From Deltaproteobacteria bacterium (GTDB lineage: Bacteria; Desulfobacterota; SM23-61): 9,430 bases of DNA. Below are positions 1 through 6,059 of the stretch, one piece after another. The translations under genes were made by a program, and so were the position numbers. The DNA lies in the NCBI GenBank assembly GCA_026388915.1, contig JAPLIW010000794.1, positions 1 to 9,430 of the forward strand, in the 5' to 3' direction. The first letter of the stretch is position 1; each line of letters starts with the position of its first letter. Under the pieces are notes generated by a model. The model saw nothing but the letters and a program-made list of their open reading frames with translations. It was not told where the DNA came from and did no database searches.

Positions 1-160
1 CGCCGGGGGCCAGGGTTAGTTTGGGTGCCGGTTGGGAAGCCAATTCGAGGGGGGTTTTGGCGGGCTCTATGGTTGCGCAGCCCAACAGGAGGAGAAGGGG
101 CACTGCTTTCCACAAGCGGGGAAACTGTTTTCGTACCTTTCTGGCCGAGAAGGAACTCAT
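1..160 (-). CDS. Outer-membrane lipoprotein, N-terminal part only; probable polysaccharide export (Wza-like) protein
   Basis: Only the first 53 codons are in the window; the gene runs off the left edge. The ATG at 160-158 has a good Shine-Dalgarno (GGGAGG, about 6 nt upstream) and a promoter-like pair further up. The product begins with a basic segment (RKVRKQ, residues 7-12), then a hydrophobic run (PLLLLL) ending in a lipobox with the lipid-attachment Cys at residue 28 (LLGC). This is seen directly and supports a lipoprotein exported by Sec and processed by signal peptidase II. The last visible residues are KLTLAPG, with the next codon starting with G. In the Poly_export/SLBB family the mature protein starts with a motif of the type 'L.PGD', so a polysaccharide export lipoprotein is my best guess. 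That family assignment rests on seven residues and is an inference; any other lipoprotein remains possible. Confidence 0.7.
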   Translation of the reverse strand, partial: MSSFSARKVRKQFPRLWKAVPLLLLLGCATIEPAKTPLELASQPAPKLTLAPG

Positions 161-217
161 TGAACCCTCCCATCCATGAAAGAGCGGGTAGAAGAAGACT
201 TGTGGACTTGGGAGTCA

Positions 218-247
218 AATATAGGGGCAGAATTGCGTGGATGTCAA
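218..247 (-). promoter_or_regulatory. Sigma70-type promoter for the lipoprotein gene at the left edge
   Basis: On the minus strand a perfect TTGACA (-35, 242-247) is followed after 18 bp by TATATT (-10, 218-223). Transcription would start near 211, giving a leader of about 50 nt before the ATG at 160. Position, spacing and orientation all fit the downstream lipoprotein gene. Confidence 0.65.
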
Positions 248-886
248 ATAGGAAGAAGTTTCAGGGGATTTATAACTAAGGATTTACACCTTTGGTTGAT
301 AACCTAAAGGAGAGTGGGACGTAGTTCCGTTAATTCCGATATTTGTTTAGGCCCAATGGTCTTACTAACAGATATAACATCGGTCAAAATTGGGAATTTC
401 GCTAACCCCACTCATTCTTCCTTCTAGTCATTGGAATTAAATCGCCTTGCCCGCATGGAGGTTTTTTTATTTTGCGCCTGGGAGGATATACCAGACTTAG
501 GTCTTCCTTAAACAAAAACCCCGCCTCTGGTTTAGAAACGGGGTTTGAAACGTCGCATAAAGCCCCTCCTCACAACCGCAGAGCGCATGGAGCATGGCGC
601 ATAGCGATTAAGCAAAAAAATACAAAGGAGAAAGCCTCTATGGGGAAAGCCTAAAATTGGTTGACGATATCTATTTCATTTGGGATGATTATTAGCAATA
701 CATTCATAAAATATCAAGAGAAAAATTCGCTCCCTCTTTTTCGGCTGAGCCCATCCAACCTGATGATCTCCGAATAGTTATGTTTCCAAACAGGTGATCG
801 ATAAACGTAAAGTAATTCCGGAAAGCCCTTGGGAAGGGTTATCCCTTTAGAATGATCGTTTTCGGTTCAAAAATGCGGGGCCAAGC
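248..886. other. Long, gene-poor, AT-richer intergenic stretch
   Basis: No ORF with a convincing start, ribosome site and protein-like composition was found on either strand, apart from the terminator-like module at 511-570. One open frame on the minus strand (about 866 down to the stop at 714-716) has 50 codons, no ATG and a protein-like composition (for example ITLPKGFPELLYVY). It could be a gene remnant or chance. A low-complexity run of gcgcatgg/agcatggcgcatagcg units (about 585-607) resembles dispersed intergenic repeats. Confidence 0.5.
511..570 (-). terminator. Terminator-like hairpin module, copy A of a duplicated intergenic element
   Basis: On the minus strand a 12-bp stem (535-546 paired with 516-527, using two G-U pairs) encloses a 7-nt loop and is followed by a U-rich run (UUUUUGUUU counting the last stem bases). 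The pairing is better as minus-strand RNA than as plus-strand RNA, so it would stop leftward transcription. The hairpin and the adjacent sequence up to about 570 are nearly repeated at 2045-2099. No gene ends directly upstream of it, since vapBC has its own terminator nearer to vapC. Confidence 0.55.
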
Positions 887-887
887 C

Positions 888-910
888 AAAAAAGCCCACC
901 TTTTGGGCCT
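888..910 (-). terminator. Rho-independent terminator of vapBC
   Basis: On the minus strand a 7-bp stem (904-910 with 892-898, one G-U pair) closes a 5-nt loop and runs into six U residues (complement of 888-893). It begins 66 nt after the vapC stop, in the right orientation. Confidence 0.75.
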
Positions 911-976
911 GTTCTATTGCAATATCGATTAGTTTCCCTGGTCCGACCCGGGATAACGAGAAGGGCCTCCTCTATC

Positions 977-1375
977 TCACTTTTCCCAATCTTCAAGCCG
1001 AAGGCCATGGACTCGGCCAAACTCTTCCACGTTATGGGTAACCAATGTCAGGTCGTAAGCCCGCGCGATAGCAGCAATCAAAAGATCATTCGGACCAATA
1101 ATCGTCCCAGCCTGCACCATCTCGGCCCGAATTTGGCCGTAATGCTCGGCACAGCGATCATTGAAGGAGAGACTTACAAAAGGAGCAAAAAATCGGGTCA
1201 AGAGCTTGAGGTTCTCTGGAACACGCTGACTATGCCTTGCCCCGTAGAGTAATTCGGCCTTAACAATCGAGCAAAGTCGGATCTCGGAGGGAGTGTGGCT
1301 GGCTAGGCGCTGCACCAGCCATGGCGAAGTATCATTGAGGATGCGGATGCAAGCATTCGTATCTAATAGGTACAT
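977..1375 (-). CDS. vapC: VapC-type PIN-domain ribonuclease toxin
   Basis: The 132-residue product has the size and layout of a VapC toxin, a Mg-dependent endoribonuclease that cleaves specific RNAs when its antitoxin is degraded. Visible active-site acids are Asp5 in the opening MYLLDTN, Glu41 in VKAELLYGA, and Asp97 in GPNDLLIAA. The last conserved patch, TLVTHNVEEF (residues 110-119), holds the Asn and acidic positions usual at the end of the PIN active site. All catalytic positions look intact, so the toxin is probably functional. The start codon overlaps the antitoxin stop by one base (TAATG), which implies translational coupling. A terminator follows 66 nt after the stop. The domain call is firm; the RNA target cannot be read from the sequence. 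Confidence 0.93.
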   Translation of the reverse strand: MYLLDTNACIRILNDTSPWLVQRLASHTPSEIRLCSIVKAELLYGARHSQRVPENLKLLTRFFAPFVSLSFNDRCAEHYGQIRAEMVQAGTIIGPNDLLIAAIARAYDLTLVTHNVEEFGRVHGLRLEDWEK

Positions 1376-1599
1376 TAGATGCGCTCACGGTGTTCGTAGG
1401 CCCATTGTGGAGGACGCTCGAGCGGTTCCCCCAGCCAACCCCCCACCACCTCCTCGAAAAACCCGGGAGGCCACTCTTCGCTTAGCTCTCGGCAGAGAAG
1501 GTTTGCCAGATACTGGGAGACCGTAAGCCCCTGCGCTCCGGCACGGCGGCGGAGTTTTTCCGCAACTGGGTCAGGCACCTCGATTAGCAGTTGGGTCAT
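1375..1599 (-). CDS. vapB: VapB-type antitoxin, ribbon-helix-helix family
   Basis: This 74-residue protein precedes the PIN toxin and shares one base with its start. I chose the ATG at 1599-1597 because GGAGG sits about 7 nt upstream and because the longer open frame (from 1737) would begin upstream of the likely promoter. The N-terminus (TQLLIEVPDPVAEKLRRRA, then GLTVSQYLANLLCREL) has the strand-helix-helix pattern of ribbon-helix-helix DNA-binding antitoxins. The C-terminal half (PPGFFEEVVGGWLGEPL and a charged tail) would be the part that wraps the toxin active site. Such antitoxins repress their own operon, and an inverted repeat lies just upstream. The family call rests on context and pattern, so RHH rather than AbrB type is likely but not certain. 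Confidence 0.85.
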   Translation of the reverse strand: MTQLLIEVPDPVAEKLRRRAGAQGLTVSQYLANLLCRELSEEWPPGFFEEVVGGWLGEPLERPPQWAYEHRERI

Positions 1600-1617
1600 A
1601 CTACCACCTCCAGAGGA

Positions 1618-1641
1618 ATGATAAAATTCATCATTTATCAT
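1618..1641 (-). promoter_or_regulatory. Operator-like inverted repeat upstream of vapB
   Basis: Perfect 8-bp arms (ATGATAAA at 1618-1625 and TTTATCAT at 1634-1641) are separated by 8 bp. The repeat lies between the -10 box and the ribosome binding site, over the expected transcription start. This is the usual place for an autorepressing VapBC complex to bind. Confidence 0.55.
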
Positions 1642-1670
1642 ACTATGCCGTCCAATGCCCACCTTGTCAA
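1642..1670 (-). promoter_or_regulatory. Sigma70-type promoter of vapBC
   Basis: On the minus strand TTGACA (1665-1670) is followed after 17 bp by CATAGT (1642-1647). The -35 box also sits inside a short palindrome, ACCTTGTCAAGGT (1661-1673), which may be a second operator half. The start site would fall inside the inverted repeat at 1618-1641. Confidence 0.6.
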
Positions 1671-1764
1671 GGTCATATGTAAATGGGGTAAATTGGCATA
1701 AATAATTAATTCTTGTGAATTTCGTATTGCGAATCAAATTTTCCCCAAGTGTCGGGAATCAGAC

Positions 1765-1863
1765 TTAAAGATTGAGTCGTTTCCTCACCTTTGTAAGTTT
1801 CGCGTCCGAATTCTCCTCCTTTTCAATCCTCAAGACTGACCGGACCCCAATTCCGTACAAGGT
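1765..1863 (-). pseudogene. Possible C-terminal gene fragment next to the MITE (weak)
   Basis: A minus-strand frame reads out of the MITE-like element and continues as LYGIGVRSVLRIEKEE, then KLTKVRKRLNL, before a TAA at 1765-1767. The composition (alternating hydrophobic and basic residues) is protein-like, but the frame has no start of its own. It could be the tail of a gene cut by the MITE, or chance. I do not recognise the family. Confidence 0.2.
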
Positions 1864-2031
1864 AAATTTGATGGTCTCGTAAAAAGTCTCTTGGAGCGTC
1901 ACCCCGGAGAAAGCCGGGGTCCAGAACATCTTGAAATAGCTGGATTCCGGCGCCCGCCCCGGACTCGATCCGGGGTTCGCCGGAATGACGAATTCTATGA
2001 AATTGCGACTTTTTACGAGTTCATCAAATTT
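1864..2031. repeat. Palindromic MITE-like element, copy 1 (long form)
   Basis: The ends are inverted repeats: AAATTTGATG (1864-1873) matches CATCAAATTT (2022-2031), and CTCGTAAAAAGTC (1876-1888) matches GACTTTTTACGAG (2007-2019). Inside are two hairpins, one around accccgg...ccggggt (about 1901-1920) and one from ATTCCGGC to GCCGGAAT. The second hairpin carries an extra nested palindrome (CCCCGG...CCGGGG) that copy 2 at 7553-7693 lacks. There is no coding capacity. The fixed boundaries and second copy point to a non-autonomous mobile element of the dispersed kind whose reading frame gives 'VIPAKAGIQ'-like peptides. Confidence 0.8.
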
Positions 2032-2042
2032 GTTTCTGAAAT

Positions 2043-2077
2043 AAAAAAAACCCGTCTCTGGTGTAGAAACGGGGTTT
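2043..2077 (-). terminator. Rho-independent terminator of the envelope operon (asmA end)
   Basis: On the minus strand the arm 2066-2073 pairs with 2051-2058 (8 bp, one G-U) around a 7-nt loop, with AAA/UUU extending the stem past a bulge. An uninterrupted run of eight U residues follows (complement of 2043-2050). It lies about 90 nt past the TAG at 2168. The hairpin plus about 20 flanking bases (to 2099) is a near-copy of the module at 511-570. Confidence 0.8.
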
Positions 2078-2167
2078 GGAACGTCTCATAAGCCCCTCCC
2101 GGGTTGAAAAGGAGAAAGTCAGTCAAAATAAGCGCAAAGCGCCCGGGCTATTCTTGGAAGAAAGGGC

Positions 2168-2245
2168 CTATTTCCCGAACAGTTTTTTGAGTTCCTGGCC
2201 AACGTCCTTTCCTACGTCTTCAAGGCTCTTCTTGACTTCCCCTGG
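2168..2245 (-). pseudogene. In-frame C-terminal extension of AsmA beyond its TAA stop
   Basis: Directly after the TAA at 2246-2248, in the same frame, 25 more codons follow before a TAG at 2168-2170. They encode a lysine-rich amphipathic tail (PGEVKKSLEDVGKD, then GQELKKLFGK). From memory, this resembles the ends of AsmA-family proteins in related bacteria, which often finish in a basic LFGK-like tail. The simplest reading is that the original stop was the TAG and that a nonsense change, or a sequence error, created the TAA. Translation of this part is not shown by the sequence. Confidence 0.6.
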
Positions 2246-4270
2246 TTATTTCTCCGCCTTCTCTTTTGGCTCGGTTTTCCCCATTTTAGCCTTCTCGTAG
2301 GCGGTCAGGCAGGGGTTGGGATCTCCCGGGGTGGGGCTGGCCAAGGCCGCCAGGATTCCAGCAGGGCCGAACAGGGCTATGCCCCCAACGGCTTTGCCGG
2401 CGGTGACCAGGGCTTGCGCGGTATCGATGCCCAGGGAAGGCTTGGCCAGGGTTCCCCCCAGTTTGAAGGACTTGGTCAATTCGCCCAGGCTCAGGCTGAT
2501 CTTTCCCAATCCTCCCGCCCCCAACCCTTCCTTGGGAGTTGGATGGATGGACAGGTTGAGCCTTTCCTCCTTCAGATTGACATTCCCCTCTCCGATGACA
2601 CTCATCACCTGGGTATCGAGGACCAAAGCCCTGCAGACGGCCAAGCCATTCTGGATGTCGAACCCGTTCACTAGGCAATTGACCGGGGTGAAATCCTCCC
2701 CTTTCTTGAAAGGGTTGATCAGCCGCAAGATGCTTTCGGCCATATCCGCCCCGATCAGGTTCAGGTATTTGTTGTTGAGCCGACCCTTCCCCATGTTCAC
2801 GAAGGTCCTTCCGTTGAGGTTCCCCATCCATTCGGCGATGGACCTGCCCCTCCCGTTCAGGTCCACTTCGGCGCTGACCTTTCCCTCCAGGACCTGCTGG
2901 GTTCCCAGGTCTTTCAGCAGAGAGCCCACATCGAGCTGATCCAGCTTGAAATCACAGTTGAAGGAGGGGTCTTTCCCCTGGGTGCGCAGGTTAAAAACCC
3001 CGCTCAGAGATCCTTCGTTCAGGACCATTTGAAAAGGCCTAGCCAGAAGATTTCCGTCTTGCAGGAGGACCCGCGCGTTAAGCTTCTGAATCGTCAGCGG
3101 AAGACCGAGGATCTGTCCCGCCTGAATGTTCACCCCTCCATCCAGAGCCTTCAGCCCGTCCAAGGGCAAAGGTCCGGAGGGGAAAACCTTATCCTTCCCG
3201 GTGGCCGCCGGTCTGGCCGATGGGGTTGTCGGCAATGCCTTCTTGTCCTTTGGCGGGAAAAGGGGCCGCAGGTCCAGTTTGGAAGAGGAGAGGTTGGCCC
3301 CGATCCCAGGGCGCTGGCCGGAAAGATTCACTTCCACCGAACCGGAGACGTCGCTTTCGCCGATCTGGGCTTTAAGGTCCGAGATGGCGATTTTCCCCGG
3401 CGGGTCCTTTATCCGGGCCGAAACCTTATAAGCCCCCAGTTCGGGAACGTCGCTCCATCCGGCGAATTCAGCCGTCCCCCGAATCGATGGGCCCTCGGCC
3501 CGGACCGCCAGGTCCAACCCCTTGCCCTTCAGCGGCTCCCGGATGCTGCCCTCGGCCCCGAGGGTCGCCTCGGCCAATTTGGCGGTCAGGTTCAAGGGCC
3601 ATGGCTTCTGCGGCGAGAAGAGCGCGCGGATGGGTCCCGTCGTCCCTTTCACTTCGAATTTCCGACCGTTAAAGGAACCCTGCAAATGCAAATCGGCAGG
3701 TTTTTCTCCTCCCGGAATGGCTGCGGCCAGGTTGTCAAGGTTCAGGGTTTGGGTCTTCCCTTTTTTCCCGTCGCGATAGGTCAAGACTCCCTTCTCAATC
3801 CGGACCTCTTCAAAAATCAGGGGGGGAAGGGCGGTTCTGTCTTCCGCCTTTTTCTCCTCGGCCTTGGGCTTCTCCGGAGGCTTAAACTCCAGGTTCGATT
3901 TTCCCGAAGGATCGGTTTCAATCCATATGTCCGGCTCGATGAGGATAAGCCGTTTGAATTCAATCTCCCCCCGGATCAGGGGCAGCAGGGAAACCTGGAT
4001 CTCCAGGCTCTTCACCCGGACCATCTCCGGCCGCGATCCCCAGGGCGCATTCTGGAAGGTTACCCTTTCCACCGAGGCGGAGGGAGAGAGTCCGAACCGC
4101 ACCTTGAAGTCTCCCCCCAGGGTGAGTTCTCGGCCCGTGGCATCCCGGACTGCCTGTACGATCCTGGGCTTTAGTTTATTGAAGTCGTAGGTGGTCACGA
4201 TCACGTAGAGGATTACGACCAAGGCGACGATCAGTAAGCCGACCAGGCCGGCGATTCGTTTCCATCTCAT
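2246..4270 (-). CDS. AsmA family envelope-biogenesis protein
   Basis: The 674-residue product starts at the ATG 4270-4268, where AAAGGAGGT lies 5 nt upstream; a longer frame from 4312 has no such site. Residues 6-27 form one membrane segment (GLVGLLIVALVVILYVIV), followed by the typical AsmA opening YDFNKLKPRIVQAVRDATGR, so the bulk would lie in the periplasm. Next come a charged Lys/Glu linker (about 132-145) and beta-rich repeats. The C-terminal AsmA domain has patterns such as GSLSGVFNLRTQG, FKLDQLDVG and MSVIGEGNVNLKEERLNL. AsmA-like proteins are linked to outer-membrane assembly and, in several members, to phospholipid transport between membranes. The end is Gly/Ala-rich (GGIALFGPAGILAALA), then a Lys/Glu tail cut by TAA, with a plausible 25-codon continuation in frame (700 residues in all). 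The gene sits 156 nt downstream of the GH13 gene and is followed by a strong terminator, so it likely closes the operon. Confidence 0.92.
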   Translation of the reverse strand: MRWKRIAGLVGLLIVALVVILYVIVTTYDFNKLKPRIVQAVRDATGRELTLGGDFKVRFGLSPSASVERVTFQNAPWGSRPEMVRVKSLEIQVSLLPLIRGEIEFKRLILIEPDIWIETDPSGKSNLEFKPPEKPKAEEKKAEDRTALPPLIFEEVRIEKGVLTYRDGKKGKTQTLNLDNLAAAIPGGEKPADLHLQGSFNGRKFEVKGTTGPIRALFSPQKPWPLNLTAKLAEATLGAEGSIREPLKGKGLDLAVRAEGPSIRGTAEFAGWSDVPELGAYKVSARIKDPPGKIAISDLKAQIGESDVSGSVEVNLSGQRPGIGANLSSSKLDLRPLFPPKDKKALPTTPSARPAATGKDKVFPSGPLPLDGLKALDGGVNIQAGQILGLPLTIQKLNARVLLQDGNLLARPFQMVLNEGSLSGVFNLRTQGKDPSFNCDFKLDQLDVGSLLKDLGTQQVLEGKVSAEVDLNGRGRSIAEWMGNLNGRTFVNMGKGRLNNKYLNLIGADMAESILRLINPFKKGEDFTPVNCLVNGFDIQNGLAVCRALVLDTQVMSVIGEGNVNLKEERLNLSIHPTPKEGLGAGGLGKISLSLGELTKSFKLGGTLAKPSLGIDTAQALVTAGKAVGGIALFGPAGILAALASPTPGDPNPCLTAYEKAKMGKTEPKEKAEK

Positions 4271-4426
4271 GGTTGACCTCCTTTCAACCCCCAAAAGGGA
4301 TAAGCGCTCCAAAACTCAATGAACCCGTTTGTTCGGAGGGAAGATCGAAGAGCCCAACCAGATACCAAGGGCCAAGGGATGATCGTTTTTCCCCGCCATC
4401 GGCATTCCGCCATGCACCGGCGAAGC

Positions 4427-5896
4427 CTAGAACCTGAAAAAATGAACTCCCCAGGGAGGAAGGTCAACGAACAAGCCCGGGCTCCGCATCCCCCCCCCGT
4501 CCCGTTCATAGGATTCCCGGGTCAATTCGTCGAAGAGCCGCCATTTGCGCCCGGCAACCTCGCTCCAGGGAAGCTGAACCCGCGCCTGAGAGCTTCCGTC
4601 GGAAAGGTTCACGATAATGAGGCACCTTTCTCCGTCCCTTCGCCAGCACCAGGCCACCAGGTTCCCGCAGCTCCGATTATCCGGCCAGCCGCTCCGCTCG
4701 CAAAGACGCCATTCTCCCTCCTGGAAGAGGGGTTGATGGATCATGCCCAGAAGATTTCGGTAGAAAGATTGAAGCTCCGAATCCACGGGTTCTGACGGTC
4801 TCCTGGCCAGGAATACGGGAAGCCTGACCTTTCTTCCTTCCTGCTGCCCTTCGTGGAAGAGCTTGGCTCCCGGCAGGGTGGCGAAGGTCACCGCCGCTGT
4901 CCGGGCCCTCAGGGGAGAGAAGGTGGATGCGGCGCGCGGCTCATCATGGTTCTCGATGAAGCGGACCAGTCGGTTCTGGTAGGACAGGTCGGCGCAGAGG
5001 TGGAGGCGCACATTTTCCCCGTTTTCGTGCTCCAGCCGGTCATAGAGCTTCTTATCGTAACAGTAGTCAAAGCCCTGCTGCTGGAGCTCCCATTCCAGAT
5101 CCCAGTAGGCCTCGGCCATGAAAAGGAAGTGGGGGGATGCCTGGCGCACCTCCTGAATCACCCCCGGCCAGTAATCGACTACCGGTTGTTTTCCGGCCCG
5201 CTGGCCCCAGGTACACGCGAAGACCTTGTTCATCAGGAGCATGGCCATGTCGCAGCGGACCCCATCGCATTGCGAGGCGATTCCCAGGAGGGTCTCGATG
5301 GCGGCCCGTCTCAGGCCGGGATGAAAGGCGTTCACCTGCAGCACATCCTGCCAGGCGGGGAAATAGGGATCTTTCCCGCAGGCAAAGATTCTTCCTCCTA
5401 CCTCCGCAAAAGAGACGGGGTCTCTTTGCAGATCCTCTGCCTCTCCCTGGATGAAATACTCGGGGTGCTCGAAAGCCCAACGGTGGTCCGTGGCCACGTG
5501 ATTGGGAACAAAGTCCAGAATAAGCCGGACCCCTCTCCCGGCCAGCTTTTGCCGGGCCGTCGCCAGCCCGTGGGGGCCCCCCAGGTGATCATCCACCCTG
5601 TACTGGCGGACACAGTAAGGGGAACCCACATTGTCTTTCTCCGAAAAGTCGGGGAGCGCCCGCCGGAATTCGGCCACCAGCGCCTGGTTCTGCATGGAGA
5701 TCCGGATCCCCTCCGGGCTCCGCTCCCAGACCCCCATGAACCAGACGGCATCGATCTTCAGAGAAGCCAGGCCGTCCCAGATTTCCGAGGGAACGTTTCC
5801 CAGGTCGATCGGCCGCTGGTACCTCAGGCTGAGCTCGTGCAGCCAGACCCAGGTGTTGATCTCATAAATGACCGGTCTCTTCGGCCAGGATATCAT
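4427..5896 (-). CDS. Glycoside hydrolase family 13 (alpha-amylase family) enzyme
   Basis: The 489-residue product has the four GH13 signature regions in order: DFVPNH (128-133), GVRCDMAM (212-219, nucleophile Asp216), AEAYW (261-265, acid/base Glu262) and ENHDEP (315-320, Asp318). All three catalytic acids are present, so the (beta/alpha)8 barrel is likely active on alpha-glucosidic bonds. A C-terminal beta domain (about 395-489) ends in WGVHFFRF. Substrate (glycogen, maltodextrin, trehalose-type) cannot be told from these motifs. I chose the ATG at 5896-5894 because GGGAGGT lies 7 nt upstream and the opening PKRPVIYEINTWVWL is the usual barrel start; the frame from 5995 adds no sensible sequence. 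There is no signal peptide, so a cytoplasmic enzyme is implied. However, a separate signal-peptide ORF overlaps its start by 4 nt (ATGA), suggesting coupled translation. Confidence 0.93.
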   Translation of the reverse strand: MISWPKRPVIYEINTWVWLHELSLRYQRPIDLGNVPSEIWDGLASLKIDAVWFMGVWERSPEGIRISMQNQALVAEFRRALPDFSEKDNVGSPYCVRQYRVDDHLGGPHGLATARQKLAGRGVRLILDFVPNHVATDHRWAFEHPEYFIQGEAEDLQRDPVSFAEVGGRIFACGKDPYFPAWQDVLQVNAFHPGLRRAAIETLLGIASQCDGVRCDMAMLLMNKVFACTWGQRAGKQPVVDYWPGVIQEVRQASPHFLFMAEAYWDLEWELQQQGFDYCYDKKLYDRLEHENGENVRLHLCADLSYQNRLVRFIENHDEPRAASTFSPLRARTAAVTFATLPGAKLFHEGQQEGRKVRLPVFLARRPSEPVDSELQSFYRNLLGMIHQPLFQEGEWRLCERSGWPDNRSCGNLVAWCWRRDGERCLIIVNLSDGSSQARVQLPWSEVAGRKWRLFDELTRESYERDGGGMRSPGLFVDLPPWGVHFFRF

Positions 5897-6000
5897 GGAA
5901 ATACCTCCCGGGTCTTTTCGAATTCCGCGCTGACCTGGGCGGACAGCGGCGCCGAAAGCAGAAAAAATGAAAGGGTCAACGCCAAGATCGTCCAATGCAT
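5893..6000 (-). CDS. Small secreted-peptide ORF coupled to the GH13 gene
   Basis: This 35-codon ORF starts at the ATG 6000-5998, with a purine-rich ribosome site (GGGAGGAAGG) just upstream. It encodes a clear Sec-type signal: a short N-terminus, a hydrophobic core (ILALTLSFFLLSAPL), a small-residue cleavage site (LSAQ) and then only about 13 residues (VSAEFEKTREVFP). Its TGA overlaps the GH13 start as ATGA, a typical coupled junction, and it lies 59 nt after the OmpA-like gene. It may be a genuine tiny exported peptide, a leader that couples translation, or the remains of a longer exported protein. It could also be a signal peptide once joined to the GH13 enzyme before a one-base shift. I do not recognise a family. 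Confidence 0.55.
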   Translation of the reverse strand: MHWTILALTLSFFLLSAPLSAQVSAEFEKTREVFP

Positions 6001-6059
6001 ATTCCTTCCTCCCTTCCGCAAAACCATCCTCCGGCTGGAAATTACGATCCTCAGGCCCT

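Noticed and set aside
25..279. Plus-strand open frame of 84 codons at the left edge
   Set aside because: The minus strand here has a clear lipoprotein start with promoter and ribosome site. The plus product has no features.
511..2099. CRISPR array or att sites formed by the direct repeats
   Set aside because: There are only two copies 1.5 kb apart, without regular spacers, integrase or tRNA. The repeats contain a terminator hairpin instead.
3029..4174. Long plus-strand open frame opposite asmA (381 codons)
   Set aside because: It mirrors the codon structure of the AsmA gene on the other strand, has a low-complexity Arg/Gly/Pro-rich product with no domain, and lacks a ribosome site.
4271..4426. 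Terminator between the GH13 gene and asmA
   Set aside because: Short GC-rich pairings exist near 4395-4424, but they are not followed by a U-run, so I do not call a terminator.
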